Shown: positions 1 through 8,169 of the stretch, piece by piece | Position numbering within the stretch: position 1 is the first letter of the stretch | How the letters are laid out: every line of letters begins with the position of its first letter | NCBI RefSeq assembly: GCF_022397915.1 | Contig: NZ_JAKEUO010000018.1 | Location: forward strand, 1,631-65,630 | Direction: 5' to 3' | DNA: 64,000 nt | From: Vibrio sp. Isolate34 | GTDB lineage: Bacteria > Pseudomonadota > Gammaproteobacteria > Enterobacterales > Vibrionaceae | Notes under the pieces: model-generated | The model's database searches: none | Told to the model about the DNA's origin: nothing | Seen by the model: the letters and a program-made list of their open reading frames with translations, nothing else | Position numbers and translations under genes: made by a program

Positions 1-238
1 AAAGAACAGAAACATGTAATTATTCTAAAGCTATTACCCCTCTCTTCTTAAATAAATAGGAACAGAATGGTAATGAATTGACTGTGCCAAATAACCTCTC
101 TCTCTATAAAGAAAGTAGTTATTTGTATTGGTCACTCAGTTCATTGAAATCATTGTGTTACCGAAGTAACTGTCATTACCTAAGTAATAACGTTTTGATA
201 TTCATCAACGAGTGCCCACACAGATTGATAGGTTTAAA

Positions 239-250
239 TTGTTAAAGAGC
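239..250 (-). promoter_or_regulatory. rRNA operon boxA antitermination element
   Basis: On the minus strand this reads GCTCTTTAACAA, the canonical boxA of bacterial rRNA leaders where NusB/NusE load to make the polymerase resistant to Rho. It lies about 40 bases downstream of promoter P2. The remaining bases (1-238) fit a pre-16S leader, so the 16S gene should start just outside the left edge; that gene is not visible here. Confidence 0.85.
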
Positions 251-291
251 TTCTCTTCGTTGTGACTTACATCACTTCGGAAGAGGCGGCC

Positions 292-319
292 ATTCTAGCG
301 ACTTAATCCTCAGTGTCAA
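292..319 (-). promoter_or_regulatory. rRNA operon promoter P2
   Basis: Minus-strand -35 TTGACA (314-319) and -10 TAGAAT (292-297) are separated by 16 bp, followed by a GC-rich discriminator (GGCCGCC). This is the usual look of an rrn P2 promoter. It fires leftward toward boxA and the off-window 16S gene. The GC-rich discriminator is the feature that makes such promoters sensitive to ppGpp in gammaproteobacteria. Confidence 0.85.
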
Positions 320-441
320 ACACTTATTTGGAATTAATTTCTACTTTCTAAAAGTAGGAGCGAATAATCACTCAAAGCTAGTTGCCTTCACTAACATTCT
401 GCGCTGAAGCCTTGTGGCGTCTGCCGTGTCAGTGAGGCGGC

Positions 442-469
442 ATTATAGAGATGCCGCTCTTATTGGCAA
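442..469 (-). promoter_or_regulatory. rRNA operon promoter P1
   Basis: Minus-strand -35 TTGCCA (464-469) and consensus -10 TATAAT (442-447) have a 16-bp spacer and a GCCGCC discriminator. An A/T-rich stretch immediately upstream (about 475-496) could serve as an UP element. It lies about 150 bp upstream of P2, giving the tandem P1/P2 arrangement of enterobacterial and vibrio rRNA operons. Confidence 0.83.
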
Positions 470-588
470 GCATTAAATGCGTTTTTTATTGAAAAAAGAG
501 GTTAAGCGAAGACATTTCCACCAAGGGCTTATTTATACCATTTTCACCCCAAGTTTCGAACAAATTACCCACAACACCTTGTGGATAA

Positions 589-1842
589 CTACTCTCCGTT
601 ATCAAAAAAGTAAGATAAACGAGCTCTTGGGTTTAGATACTCTCTCACTTGTTCCGGTAATTTACTTGGATGAACGGCATTGACGATTTTTATCTCTTTA
701 ATAAAGAGGTCAATAATCGGGGCTTGGGTTCTTGGCACGCTAGGATCATAGATAAGCACGTTCGGATAAAGCATATGCTTGGCATTAACAGATATCACAA
801 TCCCAATCGAATCATTTGAAAGCTGTACTACCGTTCCTGGCGGGTACACTCCCATAAACTTGACCAGTAAACTCAAGTTGTCCTGACTATATAGATGCTT
901 GCAACTCTTATATAAGTGAGACAATGCCAGATACGGGATCATTTGTTGAGATTGTGTTTTGCCATGGCAAAGGTTATCAAATGCATTAGCCACTGCCACT
1001 ATCTTGGCAAATTCATCTATCTCATCTTCTTTTAAGCCTTCAGGATAACCAGAACCATCATTCATCTCATGATGTTGAGCAATCACCTTTTTGGCCCTTT
1101 CAGGAAAGTCATCAATTGTTGAGACAATATCTGCACCATATTTAGTGTGAAGCTTTAAGTAATTCTCTTCTGGTACCGTAAGGGCACTCTGTTTTCTTAA
1201 TATAGCGACTGGTATTTTGATTTTGCCTACATCGTGGAACAATGCTGCGAAGGAAAGATCTTTTAATTGCTGCGTATTGAAACCTTTCGCTTTACCTATC
1301 ATCAGCGCGACAACAGAAACATTCAGTGTATGAAAATAGATGTCTTCAAAATCAGCTTTAGCATTCATAAGGTGCAAGGTGACGTTATCATCGCTTACTA
1401 ATGTTTCGACAATGTCATCAACCAGAGCTTTAACCTCCCCTACGGCATCTAAAGGTCGATTACGGATCTTGGTCATCACAGAACGCATGCGAGCCAGTGA
1501 ACGTTCGAACTCTTTCTCGCAAGGACTCACTCTGCGACGATAAGAGCTTAGAGTTTCGATACGTTCATGCTTATCTTTCCACATCCTTTCCGCTTCAAGG
1601 TTTACTTGTAAATCAGCATCGGCTTCTTGCTCAATCACATGGTTAGCAGGTAGAGGGGATGTATCGCTTTGATTCAAGTTTATATAGACGTGCTTAATCC
1701 CAAGATGTCGAATTACCTTTACTTGGGTGTCATCTTTGATTTTAAAACTGTTGAATAAAAATGGGTGTTCATTCCATTTTACGGGGAGTCGTATATGCAG
1801 ACCGGGCTGAATGCGATCTACGGTAATCTTTATGCTGCCCAT
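589..1842 (-). CDS. HD-GYP domain protein (DUF3391 + HD-GYP), probable c-di-GMP phosphodiesterase
   Basis: A 417-residue cytoplasmic protein with no signal peptide or membrane segment. The first roughly 120 residues match the DUF3391 type that often precedes HD-GYP domains. The HD-GYP core carries HDVGK at 203-207, HHE at 257-259 and DGSGYP at 262-267, plus upstream His171. The motifs look intact, so hydrolysis of cyclic di-GMP to pGpG or GMP is the likely reaction; that is family knowledge, not shown here. It is transcribed alone, starting about 1.4 kb upstream of the rRNA promoters and reading the same way. No good ribosome-binding site is seen before the ATG at 1842, so the exact start is uncertain. 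Confidence 0.85.
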   Translation of the reverse strand: MGSIKITVDRIQPGLHIRLPVKWNEHPFLFNSFKIKDDTQVKVIRHLGIKHVYINLNQSDTSPLPANHVIEQEADADLQVNLEAERMWKDKHERIETLSSYRRRVSPCEKEFERSLARMRSVMTKIRNRPLDAVGEVKALVDDIVETLVSDDNVTLHLMNAKADFEDIYFHTLNVSVVALMIGKAKGFNTQQLKDLSFAALFHDVGKIKIPVAILRKQSALTVPEENYLKLHTKYGADIVSTIDDFPERAKKVIAQHHEMNDGSGYPEGLKEDEIDEFAKIVAVANAFDNLCHGKTQSQQMIPYLALSHLYKSCKHLYSQDNLSLLVKFMGVYPPGTVVQLSNDSIGIVISVNAKHMLYPNVLIYDPSVPRTQAPIIDLFIKEIKIVNAVHPSKLPEQVREYLNPRARLSYFFDNGE

Positions 1843-1925
1843 TTTTATATATAATATTGATTAATAATCTCTATTTATAATTCTAATAAAACCAAGCAGC
1901 AATTTCACTATCCAATTTCACAGGT

Positions 1926-2333
1926 TCAATTTAAAGAATCGCAATGCACCATCCAGCGTATCCCAAACTTATCTTCAACTTTACCAAACCGAGCGCCCCA
2001 AAAAGTGTCCGCTAACGGCGTCATTACACGTCCATCTTGCTTTAGCTTTTCAAAGATTTGCTCTTGAGTCGCGGTGTCTTCAGTAACAAGAGAGAGCGCA
2101 AGGTTGTTCCCTTCGAGTTCTTTTGCCTTTACACCATCAGACATCATGAGCTTCATGCCAAATGCTTCGAACTCAGCATGCATAACCCAATCAGGTTGAG
2201 CTCCCTCTATTACCTGTGGTGCATCACTAAAGAGTTGCCTCGATAAAACAACACCGCCAAAACACTTATGATAAAAATCCAACGCTTCACTACAACGACC
2301 ACCAAAAAACAAGTAAGGGGTTACTGTCAGCAT
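1926..2333 (-). CDS. VOC / PhnB-like (glyoxalase-fold) protein
   Basis: A 135-residue single-domain protein of the vicinal oxygen chelate superfamily, PhnB-like branch. It opens with the typical TPYLFFGGRC...ALDFYHKCFGG and ends with a GARFGKVEDKFGIRWM segment found in these proteins. A strong Shine-Dalgarno (GAGGAG) precedes the ATG at 2333. Members of this branch are often annotated as 3-demethylubiquinone methyltransferase-like, but that activity is not established. The substrate cannot be told from sequence. It stands alone between the HD-GYP gene and the tRNA-Leu locus, in the same orientation. Confidence 0.8.
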   Translation of the reverse strand: MLTVTPYLFFGGRCSEALDFYHKCFGGVVLSRQLFSDAPQVIEGAQPDWVMHAEFEAFGMKLMMSDGVKAKELEGNNLALSLVTEDTATQEQIFEKLKQDGRVMTPLADTFWGARFGKVEDKFGIRWMVHCDSLN

Positions 2334-2475
2334 ATCTTTCTCCTCTGTTATTTATTTAAACATAGACAATAGAAGAAGGAATGACAGGTAACAGTATGAT
2401 TTAAGATGATTAATTTATTAGGAAATGAAATTACGAAGGGAAACTGCGAGATTTAGGAATAAAACAATAGGATCT

Positions 2476-2598
2476 GACTGATTAGACAGGCATTCCTGCC
2501 GCTACCACGAAGGCAACGCTTTCCAGACTCCAGATACAACAAAGCCCCGACATGAGTCGAGGCTTTATCATTTAAATATGGTACCAGTAGGCGACTTG
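2476..2598 (-). pseudogene. Decayed tRNA-Leu 3' end plus terminator, copy 1
   Basis: This stretch nearly repeats 2708-2829 at about 232 bp distance. Read on the minus strand it begins with a tRNA 3'-like end (AGTCGCCTACTGGTACCA), goes into a terminator hairpin (2541-2566), and continues into a segment that keeps a variable-arm-like GTTGCCTTCG piece. No cloverleaf can be formed, so it is a remnant and not a working tRNA. It lies downstream of the intact tRNA-Leu on the same strand. Confidence 0.6.
2541..2566 (-). terminator. Rho-independent terminator in tRNA remnant copy 1
   Basis: An 11-bp near-perfect stem (aaagccccgac / gtcgaggcttt) closes an atga loop. On the minus strand it is followed by TTTGTTG. 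It belongs to the repeated tRNA/terminator module. Confidence 0.6.
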
Positions 2599-2657
2599 AC
2601 TGGGCTTTCATCCAAGCCGACACGCTGGGTTTCAAATTCACAAACGCCCAAAACGAC

Positions 2658-2684
2658 GAAAGGCCGCTATAAAAGCGACCTTTC
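2658..2684 (-). terminator. Hairpin terminator between tRNA remnants
   Basis: The stem gaaaggtcgc / gcggcctttc surrounds a short A/T-rich loop. On the minus strand it directly follows the second remnant's CCA-like end at 2691. It can work in both directions, but no plus-strand gene ends here. Confidence 0.55.
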
Positions 2685-2690
2685 TATATA

Positions 2691-2760
2691 TGGTACCGGT
2701 TTAGGCGGACTGATTGGACAGGCATTCCTGCCGCTACCGCGAAGGCAACGCTTTCCGAAC
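2691..2760 (-). pseudogene. Decayed tRNA-Leu-like remnant, copy 2
   Basis: On the minus strand this runs from a GTTGCCTTCG variable-arm-like piece to CAGTCCGCC and an ACCGGTACCA 3' end, matching the variable arm and acceptor end of the intact tRNA-Leu at 2810-2894. The anticodon arm and 5' half are missing or scrambled. It sits right after the terminator of the intact gene, which suggests tandem duplication followed by decay. Confidence 0.5.
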
Positions 2761-2774
2761 TCCAGATACAACAA

Positions 2775-2796
2775 AGCCCCAACTTTCGTTGAGGCT
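2775..2796 (-). terminator. Terminator of tRNA-Leu
   Basis: The stem agccccaac / gttgaggct with a tttc loop is followed on the minus strand by TTTGTTG, 13 bases past the CCA end of tRNA-Leu. It is nearly the same hairpin as at 2541-2566. Confidence 0.65.
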
Positions 2797-2809
2797 CTAT
2801 CTTTAAATA

Positions 2810-2894
2810 TGGTACCGGTAGGCGGACTTGAACCGCCACGCCCGAAGGCAACGGATTTTGAATCCGTCGTGTATACCAATTTCACCATACCGGC
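2810..2894 (-). tRNA. tRNA-Leu (anticodon CAA)
   Basis: An 85-base class II tRNA with encoded CCA. The acceptor stem pairs GCCGGTA at the 5' end with TACCGGT at the 3' end (one G-T pair), followed by the discriminator A at or near the CCA. The anticodon stem ACGGA/TCCGT holds the loop TTCAAAA, giving anticodon CAA. The long variable arm (GTTGCCTTCGGGCGT region) and the T-arm GTTCAAGTC are those of tRNA-Leu. It has its own promoter and terminator and appears to be a single-gene unit today. Confidence 0.95.
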
Positions 2895-2929
2895 ATTATC
2901 TTGGGGGCATTGCCCTGTCGATGTTTGGC

Positions 2930-2957
2930 ATTATACGTATGCGAACTGATGTGGCAA
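2930..2957 (-). promoter_or_regulatory. Promoter of tRNA-Leu
   Basis: Minus-strand -35 TTGCCA (2952-2957) and -10 TATAAT (2930-2935) have a 16-bp spacer, with a GCC-starting discriminator typical of stable RNA promoters. Transcription would begin about 25-30 bases before the tRNA 5' end. Confidence 0.75.
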
Positions 2958-3090
2958 GTATAAAAACTTGAATTCATGTGTGTTTGCCGATAATTTCGCC
3001 ACTAAGTCATAAGCTGTGCGTCATGTCTCTTTTCAGGCCAAGCCTTAAACTATATTCTGACGCCTCAATTTTTAAAGAAGTAATAACACC

Positions 3091-3567
3091 ATGACATCAA
3101 CAAACACTCTGCCACCAGCTGGGGTAATGCGCCGATTTGGTGCCTTGTTCTATGACGCCCTTATCGTAATAGCTATTGAGATGATGGCGGCTGGCGTCAT
3201 TGTTGCTCTGCTACACGCACTCATGGCTCTTGGCGTTTTCAATCATAGTGGGTATGCCGATGTTAGTGACTTCTTAACTAACCACCCTATTTGGAGCCCT
3301 GCTTACACTTTTTACCTAGTAGTGGTTTGGGTGTACTTCTTTGTGTTCTTCTGGACAAGAGCAGGCCAAACACTGGGGATGCGAGCTTGGAAACTACGAG
3401 TTCAAAACAAAGATGGTTCTGCGATTACAATCACTCAAGCACTTATCCGCTTAGGCACTTCAGGTTTTGGATTAGCAAACCTATGTGTTCCATTCGACCC
3501 TCAAAAACGTGGCTTCCACGATATCTGGGCGAAGACGGAAGTGGTCGTGTTACCGAAAGCTCGATAA
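3091..3567 (+). CDS. RDD family inner-membrane protein
   Basis: A 158-residue protein of the RDD family (PF06271). The family signature is seen near the start (RRFGALFYDALIV, residues 14-26). Three hydrophobic segments lie at about residues 18-45, 70-92 and 118-135. A GQTLGMRAWKLRV stretch in the middle is typical of the family. The job of stand-alone RDD proteins is generally unknown, though some act as ion or small-solute transporters. The upstream AAAGAAG is a modest ribosome-binding site. It converges on lptG and shares a bidirectional terminator with it. Confidence 0.85.
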   Translation: MTSTNTLPPAGVMRRFGALFYDALIVIAIEMMAAGVIVALLHALMALGVFNHSGYADVSDFLTNHPIWSPAYTFYLVVVWVYFFVFFWTRAGQTLGMRAWKLRVQNKDGSAITITQALIRLGTSGFGLANLCVPFDPQKRGFHDIWAKTEVVVLPKAR

Positions 3568-3595
3568 CACCATTATTCGAAATCCAAACAAGATC

Positions 3596-3626
3596 AAAAA
3601 AGGAAGGCGTTATGCCTTCCTTTTTT
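3596..3626. terminator. Bidirectional terminator between RDD gene and lptG
   Basis: A perfect 13-bp stem (aaaaaaggaaggc / gccttcctttttt) with a gttat loop has T-runs on both strands. It sits between two convergent genes. Confidence 0.85.
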
Positions 3627-3630
3627 CTAT

Positions 3631-4701
3631 CTACAGTTTTCGCCTCAAGAGCATGATGGCAATTCCAAGGAACACCACGCTCGGGGCGATTGCGCCAAAG
3701 GCGGGCGGTATCTGATAAACCAAACTCACAGGGCCAAAAAACTCACTGGATATATAGAAGGTAAAGCCAGCAATAACACCTGACAGTATTCTCGCCCCCA
3801 TGGTCACACTACGCAAAGGACCAAAGATAAACGACAGTGCCATCAGCATCATAACCGCGATCGAAATTGGCTGAGTTATCTTCCTCCACAATGCCAGTTC
3901 ATAACGTGATGCATCTTGCTCCGACGCTTTAAGGTAGGAAACATAATCATACAAACCACTTAAAGAGAGCTCTTCTGGCTTAACCGTTACAATCGCAAGC
4001 TTATCTGGAGCTAGTGATGTTTTCCAAGTGTATGTTGGCAAATTCTCTTTCGTTATCTGCAGTTCATTTTCAAAAGAAGTAACAACAACATCTTTCATCG
4101 TCCAAACGTTGTCTCCAACGTAATCCACTTCTTTAGAATAGATAGCGGTTTTCAGAGCCTTATTTTCATCAAAGCGCCACATGTTCATGCCATATAGCTT
4201 GTCATCGTCGATTTTGACAATAAAGATGAAATCATTGGCATCACGAGCCCAGACACCGCTTTGCGTGGAGATGATATTCCCTCCTGCAATCGATATGGTT
4301 CTTAAGTCACGAGCCATCTTTTGCGCTTGAGGTGCACCCCATTGCCCTAATAGCGTCACCACTATCATTAATGGAATCGCTGTCTTAAGTACCGAGAAAC
4401 CGATATCAAGTTTAGAGAAACCCGCCGCCTGCATGACTACCAACTCAGAGCTCGCCGCAAGCATCCCCAATCCGATCAATGCACCAAGCAAAGCTGCCAT
4501 TGGGAAAAACATTTCGATATCACGTGGGATACTTAACAAAACAAAGTACAGAGCTTGAAGCAGATCGTAGGTACCACGACCAACTTTTCTCAGCTGCTCT
4601 ACATACTTGATGATCCCTGAAAGGCCAACAAACGTCACCAGAACAAGTGACGTGGTTGCGATGATGGTTCTGCCTATATATAAATCGAGAATCTTAAACA
4701 C
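3631..4701 (-). CDS. lptG: LPS export ABC transporter permease LptG
   Basis: A 356-residue YjgP/YjgQ-family permease (E. coli LptG is about 360). With LptF and LptB2 it extracts lipopolysaccharide from the inner membrane and passes it to the LptC-LptA bridge. Three N-terminal membrane segments are followed by a periplasmic jellyroll region (about residues 120-265) and three C-terminal segments. The SGIIKYVEQL, SELVVMQAAGFS and LMALSFIFGPLRS stretches match E. coli closely. The start codon is GTG at 4701, three bases after the lptF stop, so the two are translationally linked. lptCAB is elsewhere in this window (27.1-28.9 kb). Confidence 0.96.
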   Translation of the reverse strand: MFKILDLYIGRTIIATTSLVLVTFVGLSGIIKYVEQLRKVGRGTYDLLQALYFVLLSIPRDIEMFFPMAALLGALIGLGMLAASSELVVMQAAGFSKLDIGFSVLKTAIPLMIVVTLLGQWGAPQAQKMARDLRTISIAGGNIISTQSGVWARDANDFIFIVKIDDDKLYGMNMWRFDENKALKTAIYSKEVDYVGDNVWTMKDVVVTSFENELQITKENLPTYTWKTSLAPDKLAIVTVKPEELSLSGLYDYVSYLKASEQDASRYELALWRKITQPISIAVMMLMALSFIFGPLRSVTMGARILSGVIAGFTFYISSEFFGPVSLVYQIPPAFGAIAPSVVFLGIAIMLLRRKL

Positions 4702-4704
4702 GGC

Positions 4705-5805
4705 TTAAGCCAACCTCTTATTCTTGAATTTTTCTTTCAAACGCCTTACTGGCACGCTATCCATAAAGTTTGCACCAATCGCGACAATTAACAACAATGC
4801 ATTGATTGGCCACATGCCGACTACCGCAGGGATACTGCCCTCTTCTATTGCTGATTTGGTTGCACTGATTGCCAAGAAGTAGGTCAGATAAATCAAAATC
4901 GCAGGACCAATCTTAGCGAAACGCCCCTGCCTTGGGTTTACCGCCGAGAGTGGCACAACAAGCATGGTCAACAACGGAATACAGAGTACCAATGAAATAC
5001 GCCATTGCAATTCAGCTTTTGCGCTATTGTTTGGGTTACCAACAAGGTCAAGTGTCGGAATCGCTTCCCAATCTCGACCTTTCTTCTCCACTTCTCGCTG
5101 ACCAATCAAGCCTTCATACTCTTCGAAGTGTGTCACCATATAGTCAAGACGAGTTGGAACGCCTTCATGACGAGTACCATCGTACATCACGATGACTTGG
5201 CGGCCATCGCTGAGCTCTTTTACATCACCCGACTTCGAGTACATCACACTTGGAAGCACTGAATCACGTGGGCGCATTTGAGCAACGAACACGTTTTCTA
5301 GCTTATTCCCATCAATATCATCGATGAACACCACAGACGAACCATCTGGCGTTCCTTCAAATTTACCCTTTGGTAGCAAATCAACACTGTTCTCTGCTGC
5401 CACTTCCTCATACATCTGTTCAACCTTGTCTTGCGACCAAGGTGATAACCAGAATGAGTTAAAAGCGGCAACCGATGCAGTAATCAAAGCTAAGTACAAT
5501 GCCGATTGAATCAGGAATTTGTTACCTATACCGGTCGCGTTCATGACCACTATTTCACTTTCAGCGTAAAGACGACCAAAAGTGAGCAAAATACCAATAT
5601 AGATACTGAGCGGAAGCATCAATAAGCCCATCGCTGGCATATTTAGACTAACGATCGACAAGATTAGACTCGCAGGGATAGCACCATCAGAGGCGTCCGC
5701 TAACACACTGATGAATTTTTGGCTGAGAAACACGAGAAAGAGAACAAAAAAGATCGCAAATTGGCTCTTGATTGTCTCGCGGATCAAATATCTAACAATA
5801 ATCAC
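4705..5805 (-). CDS. lptF: LPS export ABC transporter permease LptF
   Basis: The partner permease of LptG, 366 residues when started at GTG 5805, the same length as E. coli LptF. That start gives MIIVRYLIRET, which aligns with the E. coli N-terminus; a TTG two codons upstream is less likely because it sits too close to the AGGT ribosome-binding site. The layout is three membrane helices, a periplasmic jellyroll (about 125-260), then three more helices. YAESEIVVMNATG marks the coupling-helix region that contacts LptB. It diverges from pepA, with 192 bp between the starts. Confidence 0.96.
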   Translation of the reverse strand: MIIVRYLIRETIKSQFAIFFVLFLVFLSQKFISVLADASDGAIPASLILSIVSLNMPAMGLLMLPLSIYIGILLTFGRLYAESEIVVMNATGIGNKFLIQSALYLALITASVAAFNSFWLSPWSQDKVEQMYEEVAAENSVDLLPKGKFEGTPDGSSVVFIDDIDGNKLENVFVAQMRPRDSVLPSVMYSKSGDVKELSDGRQVIVMYDGTRHEGVPTRLDYMVTHFEEYEGLIGQREVEKKGRDWEAIPTLDLVGNPNNSAKAELQWRISLVLCIPLLTMLVVPLSAVNPRQGRFAKIGPAILIYLTYFLAISATKSAIEEGSIPAVVGMWPINALLLIVAIGANFMDSVPVRRLKEKFKNKRLA

Positions 5806-5997
5806 GCTCAAATTACCTATACAAAACTTGTTTTTTTGATTGAATCACTATAATTTCCCGTTGAACCTTTTATTTTTTTAAATTTTTAGCTAAGTGTTAG
5901 CGTTCTTCTTTAAGGTTAGTTCCATTATAGGATCCAACAAGTAAGAACCCATTATCTAACATTTAGTTCGATTTGTCTTCAGGATGTAGGAGTACGC

Positions 5998-7518
5998 ATG
6001 GAGTTCAGTGTAAAAAGTGGCAGCCCAGAGAAACAGCGCAGCGCATGTATCGTTGTCGGTGTATTCGAACCGCGCCGCCTTTCTCCAGTAGCCGAGCAAT
6101 TAGATAAGATTAGCGATGGCTACATTAGTTCACTGCTTCGTCGCGGTGATCTAGAGGGTAAACCTGGCCAGATGCTACTACTGCATCAAGTACCTGGTGT
6201 ACTTTCAGAACGTGTTCTACTTGTAGGCTGTGGTAAAGAACGTGAGCTAGGCGAGCGTCAATACAAAGAAATTATTCAAAAAACCATCAGCACACTAAAC
6301 GAAACAGGTTCTATGGAAGCAGTATGTTTCCTTACAGAACTTCACGTTAAAGGCCGCGACACTTACTGGAAAGTTCGCCAAGCGGTAGAAGCGACTAAAG
6401 ATGGTCTTTACACATTCGACCAATTCAAGAGCAACAAGCCAGAGACTCGTCGCCCACTACGTAAATTGGTATTCAACGTACCAACACGTCGCGAGCTAAG
6501 CCTTGGTGAAAAAGCGATCTCTCACGGTCTTGCTATTGCTTCTGGTGTTAAAGCGTCGAAAGATCTTGGCAACATGCCACCAAACATTGCTAACCCAGCA
6601 TACCTTGCCTCTCAAGCTCGTCGCCTAGCTGACGATTTCGAAACCGTAACGACTAAGATCATCGGTGAAGAAGAGATGGAAAAACTGGGCATGACTTCTT
6701 ACCTAGCGGTAGGTCGTGGCTCTAAGAACGAATCTATGATGTCTATCATGGAGTACAAAGGCGCACCTGATTCAGATGCAAAACCGATTGTACTAGTTGG
6801 TAAAGGCCTTACGTTCGATTCAGGCGGTATCTCACTTAAGCCTGGTGAAGGCATGGATGAGATGAAGTACGACATGTGTGGTGCGGCGTCTGTATTCGGT
6901 ACAATGAAAGCATTGGCGAAACTTAACTTGCCAATCAACGTTGTCGGTATTCTAGCGGGTTGTGAAAACATGCCTGGTAGCAATGCTTACCGCCCAGGTG
7001 ACATCCTAACGACTATGTCAGGCCAAACAGTTGAAGTGTTAAACACTGATGCTGAAGGTCGCTTGGTTCTTTGTGATGCGCTAACTTACGTTGAGCGTTT
7101 CGAACCAGATTGCGTAGTTGACGTTGCAACGCTAACAGGCGCGTGTGTTATTGCTCTAGGTCACCACATCAGTGGCGTTCTATCAAACCACAACCCACTG
7201 TCTCACGAACTTGTGAATGCTTCAGAGCAAGCAAGTGACCGTGCATGGCGTCTACCAATGGCAGACGAGTACCACGAGCAGCTAAACAGCCCATTCGCAG
7301 ACATGGCGAACATCGGCGGCCGCCCTGGCGGTACTATCACTGCTGGTTGCTTCCTGTCTAAGTTCACTAAGAAATACCACTGGGCTCACCTGGATATCGC
7401 AGGTACAGCTTGGAAATCTGGTGCGGCGAAAGGCTCGACAGGTCGTCCTGTCTCAATGCTAGTCCAATTCTTATTGAACCGCAGCGGCCATGAGACTGAA
7501 GAGCAATCTTCAAAATAA
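5998..7518 (+). CDS. pepA: Cytosol aminopeptidase A
   Basis: A 506-residue M17 leucyl aminopeptidase, a di-metal hexamer that removes N-terminal residues from peptides. Metal and catalytic residues are visible: Lys269, Asp274 and Lys281 in the KGLTFDSGGISLK stretch, Asp292, then Asp351, Glu353 and Arg355 in NTDAEGR. In E. coli the same protein also binds DNA, helping XerCD resolve ColE1 dimers and repressing carAB. Given the pyrBI locus 10 kb away, that regulatory role may apply here, but nothing in this sequence proves it. A good ribosome-binding site (TAGGAG) precedes the ATG. A terminator follows, then holC and valS, the same order as in E. coli. Confidence 0.97.
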   Translation: MEFSVKSGSPEKQRSACIVVGVFEPRRLSPVAEQLDKISDGYISSLLRRGDLEGKPGQMLLLHQVPGVLSERVLLVGCGKERELGERQYKEIIQKTISTLNETGSMEAVCFLTELHVKGRDTYWKVRQAVEATKDGLYTFDQFKSNKPETRRPLRKLVFNVPTRRELSLGEKAISHGLAIASGVKASKDLGNMPPNIANPAYLASQARRLADDFETVTTKIIGEEEMEKLGMTSYLAVGRGSKNESMMSIMEYKGAPDSDAKPIVLVGKGLTFDSGGISLKPGEGMDEMKYDMCGAASVFGTMKALAKLNLPINVVGILAGCENMPGSNAYRPGDILTTMSGQTVEVLNTDAEGRLVLCDALTYVERFEPDCVVDVATLTGACVIALGHHISGVLSNHNPLSHELVNASEQASDRAWRLPMADEYHEQLNSPFADMANIGGRPGGTITAGCFLSKFTKKYHWAHLDIAGTAWKSGAAKGSTGRPVSMLVQFLLNRSGHETEEQSSK

Positions 7519-7520
7519 TG

Positions 7521-7543
7521 AAAAGGGCCTACGGGCCCTTTTT
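7521..7543. terminator. Terminator after pepA
   Basis: The stem aaaagggcc / gggcccttttt with a short loop and a T-run lies three bases after the pepA stop. It implies that holC-valS can be expressed separately. Confidence 0.75.
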
Positions 7544-7617
7544 TAATAAGCGCTATTTGTCTGAGTCAATTGGCCCAGTAAGATAAATAGCCACGATTTT
7601 CAGTTCGAGTATTAAGC

Positions 7618-8067
7618 ATGCAGACAGCTACGTTTTACATAGTGTCATCAGATAGCCCGCAAGCCAGTGAAGAAGGTTTTGCTCACTATGTGCTGTTTCT
7701 TACTCAGCACTTTGCGAAACAAGGCGCTAAACTTTACCTCAACTGTAATGACAAAGAACATGCCGAGCGTATTGCAGAGATTTTCTGGCAAGTTGAACCC
7801 AGTGAATTTATTGCGCACAACTTAGTTGGCGAAGGTCCGAAATATTCAACCAACATTGAGATTGGTTACCAAGGTGTAAAGCATAATTGGAATCGTCAGC
7901 TAGTAATTAATCTGGCCGATAATCATACAACCTTTGCGAACGCCTTTGCTCAGGTGATAGACTTCGTTCCTTGCGAAGAAAAAGCTAAGCAACTCGCTCG
8001 AGAAAGGTATAAAATTTACCGTCAGGCTGGATATCAGCTACAAACTATCGAGATTCAACATCCATAG
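7618..8067 (+). CDS. holC: DNA polymerase III subunit chi
   Basis: A 149-residue HolC. It links the clamp loader (through psi, HolD) to single-strand binding protein at the replication fork. The N-terminus (ATFYIV) and the stretch HNLVGEGP resemble the E. coli protein. It lies between pepA and valS as in E. coli, which supports the call. The ribosome-binding site before the ATG is weak. Confidence 0.93.
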   Translation: MQTATFYIVSSDSPQASEEGFAHYVLFLTQHFAKQGAKLYLNCNDKEHAERIAEIFWQVEPSEFIAHNLVGEGPKYSTNIEIGYQGVKHNWNRQLVINLADNHTTFANAFAQVIDFVPCEEKAKQLARERYKIYRQAGYQLQTIEIQHP

Positions 8068-8169
8068 TCAAACCTCATAGTTAAAGCTATCTTTGGATTT
8101 AGATTCAAGAAGCTTCACTTATGAAGTTTGACCACGATTAACCATTCACAGTATCCGTTTAAGAGCACT

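Noticed and set aside
477..683. A 68-codon plus-strand frame
   Set aside because: It begins inside the rRNA P1 region and overlaps the 3' end of the HD-GYP gene; no ribosome-binding site and no family resemblance.
2453..2949. Several 60-120 codon frames on both strands across the tRNA-Leu locus
   Set aside because: They run through the tRNA gene, its remnants and terminators, have no ribosome-binding sites and only mirror the repeats.
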